Below, piece by piece: positions 49,601 to 61,600 of a stretch of 64,000 bases of DNA. Below the pieces are notes generated by a model. The model had not been told where the DNA came from. It was given only the letters and a program-made list of their open reading frames with translations, and made no database searches. Position numbers and translations under genes: made by a program. Within the stretch, counting starts at the first letter, position 1; every line of letters begins with the position of its first letter. Origin of the DNA: Rutpela maculata (lineage: Eukaryota; Arthropoda; Insecta; Coleoptera; Cerambycidae); assembly GCA_936432065.2 (NCBI GenBank), contig OW386293.2:31694234-31758233 (forward strand), written 5' to 3'.

Positions 49601-52600
49601 GGGAACCAGGCAGAAATTTTAATAATAGCTGCGTAATACTCTTAAATCTTAAGAAAGACATATTTTTGAGGTTAGCTGTAACGTCACGTGCAGATACCCT
49701 ATAGATGTGACGCATGCGCGTCTTACAGACAACGCAGCAGCTACGAAACAATTTTATCTTTGTCGTATGCATTCTTTATTTCTTTTCAGTTAACATGACG
49801 TCACAAGAGCAGTGTCTTACGTTTGGAAAAAACTAAGCAAGTAAATAAATTCATACCTTCTTGAAAATGAAGGGTAAAAAAAAAATTTCAAAAGTAAATG
49901 TTCAATATATTAAATAATGAACAGAATGGTATAAAAAAAAATTCGTTTCACCATTCAAAGTGGTTTTAATTGAAAATAAAAAAAATAAAATTTTTATAAT
50001 TTTTTTATTAACAATTTAAAAAAAAATCCATTTCTCTGAAACGAATGTTTATATTTTTCTGAGTAAATAGAAAAAAAATTTTTTTAAATTCATTAACTTT
50101 TCAGCACGCTATGATTTTTTAAAGTTACATATCATCCCTTAATTTCTAACCAGCCTAACTCCGTTAATTTTGGTAATACCAAAAAAAGTCTAGAGATCAT
50201 TTTTACATAAAATTACATGCTTTACAATTTTTGTTTGAAACTTTTTTTACTAGCTTTTACACATTTTGAGTAATTTTGAAAAAACACTTTATTTTTTTTT
50301 TTTTCACCCCTTCCCGGGGGTTCAGAAAAAAATTTCTTTCATTAGTCGTGTTCTAATACATCAAAGTAAGTTATATCAAAAATTCAAGTATTTACCTCAA
50401 AATTTTGATTTGCCGACTTATTTAATTGGACTATTTAGATATTATGCGAATACTTGCATTTGACAGAATATTAATGTCATTCCTTTTCAGGAGTTACACA
50501 AATGACAATAACCATTGAAACCGATAGAGGATCGAATTTAGAAAAAAAAATCTACACAATTTTTCATACAAATTGCGACTTGAAAATTGCGATTTTAACT
50601 TGAGAAAACAGGTACCGCAACACGATTTTCGTCAAATAACTCGATAAATAATTTAGCGAACAAATGCTCTAGACCAAAAAGAAAGCTTAAGGTGGGCGGT
50701 TTCGTGAACGTAATTCGAGGATTTCTCCTGCATCCCTGAACCGATTGAATTTTTTTTTTTGATATTCGTTTAGAGACAGCTTTATAGAATGGTGCTAGGC
50801 TATTTAAAACTAAAAAAGGAAAAAAAAATTTACTTGAGCGAAAATCAAAAAAAATTTTTTTTGACTTTTCAATAGTCTGGTACCATTCTATAATGTTGTA
50901 TCTAAAGGCCTATCAAGGGATGTAAGAGAAATCCTCGAACTAGGAAATCATTTTCTTAAGCACGGCACCGGCACCCTTAAACTGAGGATGAATTTTGCTT
51001 TTACTTCCACATCTACGTATAGACCAGTGTCAATAATTTTTGAAAAAAATAAAATTCTTAGCAGTATATGGGTGGTGGGAAAATTTAAGATTAATAGTAT
51101 ATAAATTGGGAAAAATCGATTGGACCGCAACAGATAACCGGAAGTGGGGTGAGGGTGCGAAAAGTTGTGTTTTTTGGAATTTGGTGGATTTTGGGATTTT
51201 ACGATTTCTGACAAAAGTAGACCTCCTATCGAAAAAAGTTTAATGCAAAAGTTGTAGATGATTGAGAGATCTACAACTTTTATTTGAACTATTTCTTTGC
51301 ACAACCTCAAAAATATTGAGAAAAACCAATTTTTTTTTTAATTTTTATCTTCCACAAAAATAATTCGATTTTGATGAAATTCGTTGAAAATATACATCTT
51401 TATGCCTCAAAAAAAGCTGTAATTTTTTTGAGGCATAATTTTTGCGGATTTAATTTGAAAAAAAGGCCTAATTTCCAATCAAAAAAGTTGATTACCAAAG
51501 TTTTGATTTTTGAAAATTTCAGAACGGTATTTTTTTCGTTGAAACCTCTACCTTAAGATGTAAAAAAAGGTGTAAAAAACCATACTGTTACTGGGGAAAA
51601 ACATTGTCAAAAATGTAAAAAACAAAAAAAAAAAAAAACACTTTTATCAAGATCGATTTTTCCGTAAATATTACCAATTCTTCATTGTAAATGAAGTGTT
51701 GAAAGTGATGCAAAACGGTAATTTCAATGCAATATGTAATAAGGGAACTTTAATTAACCATTTAAGGTTCGGACCGCTGAAAACCGAAATGTTTAAACAA
51801 TAATTTTACCTAACAAATTGCTAGAAATGACCATTTTTAGGCAAGAGAAAACTTTTTTATGCTTTATGGGCACTCTCACATTAAAAATAATTTTATTACG
51901 TATTTTACATTAAATCAATTTATAAAGTAGAAATACAGAATCAAAATTTATAATAATCTCATTTTAAGTTTAAGCAGAAAACAAATTTCTATCTGTCGGT
52001 CTGTCTGTAACTTTTTTGTGCGCAGTATTACTCTGGAACTGTTTATGATATTGACTTAAAATTTTGTACACTTATGTATTATAGCGAGATCTGGAAGTAA
52101 ATTATATTTTGATCTTTTTCCATTGAAGGATCGGGCGGCAGTAAATGGACGTAAATGGGGATAAATAAGTAAAGCAAACAGATAAGAGTCCGTGAAATTG
52201 GAAATTACTGTATTTAGGAGAAGTAAACGTCTCAACAATTTTTGTCATCAGCCATTCCTACCAGCCCTACTACCGACGCGACGTGGCATACATATCATTT
52301 TACGGATTTTTGAGGTAGACGATTTCAAATATATTATATTATTAAACTTATGGGGGTGGCTAATGCCAAAAAAATTTTTGAGACCTTAACTTCTTTTATA
52401 TATACTAAATATCAATTTTATGGACTTTTACCTGCTTGATTTACCTATTTACCCCAATTTACTCTCCAACCCTTCAACGGAATAAGATGAAAATATAATC
52501 TAGTTCCAGATGCCATTAAAATACATACGTGTACCAAATTTCAAGTCAATATCTTAAACGGTTCCAGAGTAATCGTGCGCACAAAAAAAAGTTAGACAGG

Positions 52601-55600
52601 CAGACCGACAGACAGAAATTTTTTTTTGCTCAAACTTAAAATCTCGACATTTCATGACATTCTAAGTCTATTTGAGCAATAAAAATTTTTACAATTTTTT
52701 TGTCGTTACTATACTTCCACTGGATGTGGCAGTAATTAAATAAAAAAAATATAAATACTTCAAAGAGAACTTCATGCTTTGTTTTTATTTGATGGAAATC
52801 AATTTTTGCTAATATTTGACCTGTATACATGGAAACACAAGGGTCACTTGCTGTCTCAAAAAATAAGTACACTTTCAAAAGAAAAATTACATCAAGGGAT
52901 TCTTTTATTACTATACCTAATATTACTCTACTAATAATACAATTATTTTTGTATATCTCTGTTAGGTAAATAAACGTAATTTAATTTCTAACCCTTTGCA
53001 TCTTTTTATTTAATGTGAATGAGGGAATACTTTGAAAGTGGAAAACAAAAAATGAGGACAAATTCAAAATATTTAAATATTTATAGGCCTACCACGGAGT
53101 AATTACATTATCAATTATTAGTAATTAATGTTTATTTGCATAAAAAAATAATCTAATATTTTATTAGGTTCTTTTAATATATCTTGAAATTCATAACAAT
53201 CAAAAATAAAAAACGTAACTGTTATATTATTTTGGCGTTTTCAAAAAAATGAGTATATTTCCTTTATTAGCTGGCCCTCCAATAGCGTCTCTACTGTAAA
53301 CAGTAATGATAGTGGCGCAGTAAAGCAAGTACTCCTAACGATATAATATTGTGCTTCGTGACGATGCATGCATCAAAGAAATATATATTATAAAAATATA
53401 ACCTACTGAGGCCCGATTATATTGGCAACATCGCTGGGACGGAGAACGAACGCTAACTATATTCTTATATACAGCGGGCTCTGAAACGATCAGTAAATAT
53501 ATCCGGGCTCTGAAATATGCCATGTTTATATAATTAAAAGAAAAATAATAATTAGCTACCTCTAGTGGCCTCCTATTAAAAAGGATGCCCAACAGTCGCC
53601 ATATTTAATAAGTTTGTTAATTTATACACTCGAGAAATGCCGGGCTTATGAGCGCCCTATCGATATATCGGGCTACACAATATGCCGTCTATACCTATAT
53701 ATATATATATATACACATATATATATATATAATTCCTTGTGCATCAACAGTTATATGAACTTTTTGACGCGCTTTCACGCATTTTCAACTTATCTGCTCA
53801 ATACATCTTGTACTAGTAATCGGATGGGAATTTTAAAAATACTTATTTCTTTCTTCTCAGAACCTAATAATTTTTGAACTTGGAAATATACTCTTAAACA
53901 GTGTTTTTCTCTTACCTCTTCGTAGATGGAATTGCAGACAATTCAATTTTCATCATAATGTTTGCCAATTATTTTATTAATCTTAGGTTTGTAAAAATAG
54001 ATTATTTTATGATGATTCCATACTAGTTGAGTCATTATAACCAAAAGGCCAATATCTTCACCAACTATTATAACTTGATTCTTCGGTTTTCAAATCAATA
54101 GCAGTTTTAATGATTGTAGTATCGGCATCTTCTCTGCATATTTTAACGTTAAAGTCATTACCCATTAACTCTTTGCGCAATTTACTATTAGCTAGAAATT
54201 TTTTTGACTAAACGAGGATTTCATAATGTGATTGAAATATCTACGCAACCATTTTTTTCCAAACGACAAATGCGCTCGTTATTTTTAGTGTTATTCTGTT
54301 AATCGGCATACCCATAAAAAATAATACTACTCTTTGTGGTGAAAATTGGGTGAAAAAAAGGAGGGTCAAAGAAGATACATTTTTGAAAATTTTTACAAAG
54401 CACTTTTTTTGAAAATAAAAAAAACGCACTTTTTTGAAAATTAAAAAAAAATGAACTCTGTGTCCTAAAAGTACATAAAATTACGTACAATCGGAAAGCA
54501 AAAAAGTGACGTACAATGCCTCTTTGATAATTGACGAAGAATTAAAAATTTTATTTCGTCCGCCATCTTTGACGGTTTTATTTGATATACGGTGTCCGGA
54601 ATTGATGCGTTATATTTATCCATAAATGAGTTTTATTTTTGACAACTTTGGTGAAACCACTCCTGCTTATAGAAAAGATATTCAATTTTGATTCTTTCGG
54701 CCATTTTTGATGTTTTCTATTTTTTTCCAAGATGGCTGATTGACAAATACATATCGGACAGATCTATATCTTTTAAGAAGATTATTCCAAATAAGCCAAT
54801 ATTTTTAAAATTCTCATCCGATTACTAGTGCAAGATATATTAAGCAGATAAGTTGAAAGTGCGTGAAAGCGCGCCAAGAAGTGCATATAACTTTTGACGC
54901 ACAAGGAATTTTTGGGCAGAAATATTTTTTTCGTAATCAGGAGGTCATAATGCATAAGAATCAACAATAAAATTTCAGGTGAAATGTTGTCGCCAAAAAA
55001 ATCAATTCAACTACACTATAGGGGGATATTAAGAGTATCTAGAAACAACTTAAATTAACAATTTGCCTTTTTATAACTATTCTATTTTTCTCCTAATAAT
55101 AATGAATTATGTGGTATCTCTACCGGCTCATATTCTTCATTATTAATAATTTATGTATTGATAATTAATTTAGATTAAATAAACACATAGTGCCATTCTT
55201 TTTGGATATTTGTGTAAATTTTTGTCCTATAATTGGGTCTAACCTGTTCGGCAAATACATGTATTATTATTATTATATTCTATATAATATTTCAGAAACG
55301 AGTCTATTATTCATTTTTCGTTTATTTCTAGCATGGTATGGGTACACCTTCAATCGGTATATTGTTACATGAAACAATAAAGCTTATGTATCATGCAAGG
55401 TGTAAAGATCCTATCTTCTTCCGAATTGGTACATGTGGAGGAATTGGACTTGAAGGAGGAACTGTGGTGATTTCCGATGATGTCGTCGATGGGATGCTTA
55501 ACCGCTATTATCAAGTGGTAAGAATTTGACCTACTTTCAGTAACTACCAGTCGAGTGTGAATAGTACCTATATGCTCCAATGCATTTAGGCGAAAAAGGT

Positions 55601-58600
55601 ACATTATTGGGAAATACTTATAGTACAGTAAAATTAAAAGTTGACCCGGAACAAATTTGTAACAAGCTGATTTTTTCAGGATTGTATTCTATGGCTATCC
55701 AGGAGTCTCTGATTGAAAATCTCAAAAAATCCGCCGTGCAGAAATAAAGAAAAAATGCGCCGCCATGTTGAAATTAGGCACTTTTTTCCTTTCCTCGGTA
55801 ATAGCCCGTACGGATGACACTTTAAGAAAATAAGTAAAGACGCAAAATTTTAAGAGAAAGAGCTAAGTTTTAATGTGATATAAAGTTTTTGCAATCGGTA
55901 AAATATTAGCAAAGTTACGGTTGTCAAAATAACAGATTTGTATAAAAAAAGAATACTTCTTGTATTTTAATACCATAAAATGCAACAAAAGGCAAAGACA
56001 ATTATTACTGGTTATATTAATTAATTAAAGTAACACATTCGTAAAATAAAATTCAGTCTAAAAAAAAAAAGAACGTAACAACAAACACAATAACAGAACT
56101 CATAAATAGTGAAAAAATAAACCATAAACTCTTTAAAAAGGATGAATAAATTGAATAAGCATAAAAAAACACTCTCGAATACGGGCTTTAACTAAAAACT
56201 AGCCTCATTCTCAGAAAGTAACACCTCTGACGCTTTGCAATACAATTTACACAGCTGGTACTGCACTTGTTATATTTTTTACATTTTCAAGACTGTTTGC
56301 AACCACAGAATAAAATATTTAAAATGAAATCAGGGGCACACTTTTGTACTGTTTTTATTGGTTCTATATAAGCGCTGTTTTTCCAAACCCAGTTCTCTGG
56401 ATTAAGATTGTCGCCTAACCAGACTTGAATTTGCCAATACACTCTATAGGTAAGTATGATATTTAGTGGCATCGGATGTTGGCGGAAGAACTGTTAGATC
56501 GAAGTGCTGGAAAATATTTGCCTAGCAAAAATCTGATTATTCCTAACGAACCTGTAATCATTTAAACTATTAGTTTTTTTACTGCCATATCATCTTAAAA
56601 TAAATTCTTCCCCAATTACTGCAAGCTGATTTTCTTCAGCAAAACTTTTGAAAATCAAAAGGTTGTTACTTAGTTCAGTATTATTTTCTAAAACTTAAAA
56701 TACTGTTTTTTGCTATTCTTATAGAATGCAGAGGTGGTATCGCATCCGAATATGGCATGTGCAAATAGAATATTTTTTACTACATTTTCACTTAGTTCTG
56801 AACGTAACTTGCAGATATTCGTTATTTTATCAGATTTACGTCAATCACCGGGTCTCATCATGTATACATTTTTTGTTTTGCAATGCTCAATAAGTAACGT
56901 TATTAAGTCTGTATCTTGACCGACAACTATAACATATCAGCTGAGCAATCAATAGCAGCTTTTACAATTAAATAATCAGCATCTGCATCTGCACATTTGA
57001 CTGTGATATTATTTTGATTGAAATTTGATGAAGTTTAATAAATGCATTTCAGAAAGAAATTAATATTGACCCACAAAAAAGTAGTAGAGATATCTCAAAA
57101 CGAATTTTTAGCATCAGTGTCAAATGAAGATCAGTTAGTCTTTTTGGCCCATTAGTGGTAAAGTGTGGATGTCATCTTTTTTCACTAATTTTGAGGCACT
57201 GAAAACAAATCCGTCACCTGTTTTGGCGAAAAATCTCGGGAACACATTAAAAAACAACTCTTATTTGGAGGTGATATTGGAATTGATATTATTCTAAATA
57301 CTAAGTTTCGATAACTAAGTAGAAAAATAAGTAAAAAACCAAATTCACCCCTTCAACCTCCCTCGCCATTCCCTCACCACCCATAAGAAGGTTGTAAGCT
57401 AGTATAAGAACTATATAGTTATTGAGTGGTTGCTATTAGATTATAATAATGTGACTACTTTTGAGTACACTCATACGCCTCCTCACCTCTAAAAGAGGTG
57501 GGTCTCACCTTCTCAGGGATATTGATCGGTTTTAATTAAAAAAAATCATAATACTCAGTTGGATGTTTTTTTATCATATTAAGCTGACTTGGCCAATTCA
57601 GATCACTCCTGAATATTTCTTACCCCTCTAAGGAGGGGGTGTAGAGTGTCAATATCCCCTTTAAGAAATGTTGCTTGATTTTCATAGTAAAAAATGATTT
57701 AGTTATTTAAATAATTTTTGTTTGTTAGAATGAGAATCTCTTTTCATTTTATGGCCCCCTCAAATTCCAAATCCACCCACGAAAGGGGAGGGGAAAGGGG
57801 AAGTAACTATTTTGGGACTTTCGATTAGTTTTTATTACAACAGAAATCCTTCATTACCTCTTACATGGATTTCTATCATAACAGAGTAACTTAGTGACTT
57901 CAAAAAAATAAAACCACAACCTTAATTGGTGGGGGTGGGTGTAAGAATATTCAGAAGTAATCACATTATAACCTGATAACAGCCATTTAACGAGGAGTTT
58001 TGGTTTTTTTTAAAATAAATAAATAACCGTATATTAGATATTGTAACTTACACCGTTTTTATGGGTGGTGAAGGGTGAGGGAAACGAGGGGGAGTGGGGG
58101 TGAATTTAAAATTTTTGTTTCTTTTTCTGCTTACCTAACGAAATTGAGTATTTTAAAAGAATTTCCTGCACTAAAGAATAACTTTTTGTTGCCAAAAATT
58201 GACAAGAAAACTATTCTCAAGAAATTGATGTGCTGGGCGATATCGAGACATAAATATTAAATAATGAACTCACTAAAAATTTCATACTGTTCTTATGCAC
58301 AACATGTGGAGCACATATTATAATTTTTTCTGTTCAATTATTTGAAGAAACCTCTATTTTTTTAAGTTTATTCTTAAATTTTGTACTTATTGCTCAATAA
58401 ATCGAAAATGGTTACAAATAGCTGTAGAGATGAACATGCAAAAAATGTTCGTTTGTCTACATCACACCATCGAAAAAATCGATAAATAAAATACAATTGA
58501 AAAAATTTTAAATTGAAAAATCATTTTTGGCCACCCTGTATATTTTTAGGAAGTGAAAATGATTCTGAAACTTTAATTAAATGTCTCGTAACTAGTATTC

Positions 58601-61600
58601 ACATATTTTTTTTCTTGTGACTGTAGTGATTTTTTCAATATGCATCTGCAGATTGCATTATTTCAACAAAAAAAAAAAAAAAATTATTACATCGAAGTGG
58701 TTGGGAGATAGTCAACAATATGAGTGAAAGGAGTCTAGAAAGGCTTCAAAAAATGTACTGATATACATAGCATTCTATTTTAAAAAAAGACACTATATTC
58801 GAAAATAGTTTACCTGTATTTTTTTTTATTTTTAGCTATCATAGAACTCAAACTCTCAAAGTCCAACGCACTATTGCCCCATCCTGTATACATTTTATAT
58901 GTAAAATTTCCTCCTCCTTCATTTTTGTTCTTTTACCATGAAAAAATGAAAAGAAGAAAATCATATTTGTGCGTCTAATGTGTTAAATAAAAATGTTAAA
59001 TAAAAAAAATTGCACAATTGCACTTTAAATAGATTAGACTAATACTTTAATCCACTTCTCTCAGAATTAGCCCTTCATGTGTTTAAAACGTCAATTTAAA
59101 TAGAAACAAGAGAGGCCTGGTTGAAAGAACAAATAAATTATCTCATCAATAATCCGCTCTACCTTGTTCTGGTCTCCAACTCTAGTCCATAAATTTAAGG
59201 ATCAAGTTGAGTCGTGTGTAACTTGTCGCATTAAGTTTATCTGGCACTATCGGTTTTTCAATAATACCTTTCCTGGATATCCTTTGATGTTATTTCAATA
59301 AACTTGCTTTCGGGGTATTCAATTTATTAAGTAGGTAAATCAAACGACATAAAATCGGAAGACATATATGCTATAATTACAGTTATATTATAATACTATT
59401 AAAACTATGAATTTTGGTTTAATAATCCCTTTAAAATATTTCAGGAGAGTGTTATTTTTGTATTTGATTGCTTCAAGACTGTTAATAAGGAACACTCTCT
59501 TCGCTCTTATTTGTAAAATCATAGTCAAGTACTTAAGAATGCATCTTATTCCAACAAATTAAATATAAGTCACGGGATACTCCAAAGTTCTGTTCGTGAC
59601 TCAGGTAGTTTGGACGTCGTCAACAAATAAAATATATGGGACCTCCTAACCTCATTTTCAAAATTCCTGATACTCCATTTCCATGGAATTCCAACGGGTT
59701 AATACCTATTCCCCATTTTATTGTGGAAGAATCAAAAGAGGGAAAATGGCGCCTCTATCATCAGAGTAGTTCGAAAACGAAGTTGAAATTTGAAACTTCT
59801 TGCAACTGGTTAATATACAGTGTGTTTCAGTTAACATTCCCACAGCCGATATTTCGGAAACTAAGAAATATATTTTTATTCTGTAAACAGTAATGGATTT
59901 TTATGCCTTCTTCAGGGAGTACAATTTACTATTATAACATTATGACCAGAGATGGCGCTGCAGTTTAAAAATATTTTTCGATCAACATATCAAACATATG
60001 CCGTTCGATTAAGAATTACATTTTAAACAAAATTGTTCTTATTCCAAAAATTCAGATCTGCAGTAGTTTTTGAGTTATTTTAATAACTTTGAAGTGTTGT
60101 ATTTTTTTTTAATTGCTCTAACTTTTTTATTCTTGGTTTTCGGATGTAGGTTCTTGGTGACTTTTTTGCCTGCTATAAGAGAATTATTTACTGGTGGGAA
60201 ACGCATGTATCAATTTCCAAACAGACCACAACCCGATCGCAAGACTTTTTCCAATTTGTGTAACAACTTATTACAATATGGTAGTTTTAAAAAGTTGAAA
60301 TGTGAAAGAATACGAACAGCAAGAACCCAGGAGAATACGGCTTTAGTTTTACAAACCGTTAACAATGATCCCCACTCATCATTGCGACAAATAATAACCT
60401 CCACCAATGTATTACTAACGTCGTGCCAAGGAATCTTAAAAGAAAATAAGTACTTTCCATATACACCACACTTATTACATCATTTACTGCCTACGGACTA
60501 TGATCGTCGCTTAACCTCACTTGCTGGGTTTTCTGTTCTTTATGAAAGAAATAGGCATCTTGCACAAAATATAATTTTGGCATTTTTAGAATCTTTACTT
60601 AATACAAAACACAGTGTGTAAAGGATTTTTTCTTATTTTTTCTTTTAGAGACAGTATTCAACATTAAAGTTTGAATAAATCCGTTAAGCGCGCAAACAAC
60701 GTGTGACGTCATGTGTCAGGTTACGCACAGCGCTAGCGTACATTTTAAATTAATTCCATTCATGATCCGTGATCACTGATCAGTTATTTGAAATTTTGAA
60801 AAAATTGTTTGTTTATAAGGTTGATTTACCAATATTTTAATATTATAAAATTGTCTTCACTATTTTGCAGATTTTGCCGTTTTTCAATACAAAATAGTTC
60901 ATTTTCTTTTCAGCCAATGCTTGGAAAAATCGTAAAGAGGCCAGCAAAATTGGACAAGAGACTCGTCAGGGAACTACAAGCTTTAGCAGACCCAGAAGAT
61001 CCTTATGACACTGTATCAGGGACTACCATGTGTGCCGATGACTTCTACGAAGGTAATTCATTGTGTTAATCGCCCCATCCATAAAAATGGGCAGGGTACT
61101 GCAATTTGTCGAAAATCGAAATTTGAGATAAGGGGACGTGTCTGTTGGGCCCAATTTTGGACCTCGACCGGAAGGAACAAGTGAAGTAGTTGCAACCTAT
61201 TTAATTGCTGATCCTGATCTATCCTTTCTAAATCCGGTTCTTTAAGCTACGCTACAATGATGAGGAAGAATAATGCCTAGCTGCTTGGTTGCTTCTTCTT
61301 TAGAGGATATGGCGCGATTTCCTTTTTTGAATTTATTTCATAACACTACGATCTTCCATCCGTTTAGACAATCGCTGAGGATATATTTCGATTCTTGTTA
61401 ATTATACAGACATATCAACTGTAGATGCACTAATTTCTAAGGTAATCTTTTTAGAACTTCAAACGAGAAATTTTTACTTTATTTCTTAAGTTGCGTAACG
61501 TTTCCCCATCTTCAGGTATCCGATATACTCGTCAGTTAATTATCAAACATTCAGAGAAAATGTTAGTCAGCAGTACCCCATCATATTCAGATTATTTTTT

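Larger units (their letters stand above)
44358..50437. mobile_element. Giant nested palindrome, about 6.1 kb, non-coding
   Basis: The outer arms start TAAATAGTCCAATTAAATAAG and pair 44358-45735 with about 49318-50437, then 46854-47335 with about 48868-49317. Shared landmarks include CCCCCGGGAAGGGG, the CTTTGTCGTAC/CAGCAGCTACG block, CTTGGAGCCGTTACTGGC and AACAATATCCCGTT. The left arm has gained two insertions (45098-45356 and 45737-46853) not present on the right. The centre (47336-48867) holds three further palindromes in a row. No conserved frame. It may be a large foldback transposon or a locally generated inverted duplication. Confidence 0.85.

Noticed and set aside
44358..50437. CRISPR-like or phage-derived explanation of the repeated inverted blocks
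   Set aside because: There are no regular direct repeats with unique spacers; the structure is inverted, and the genome is plainly eukaryotic.
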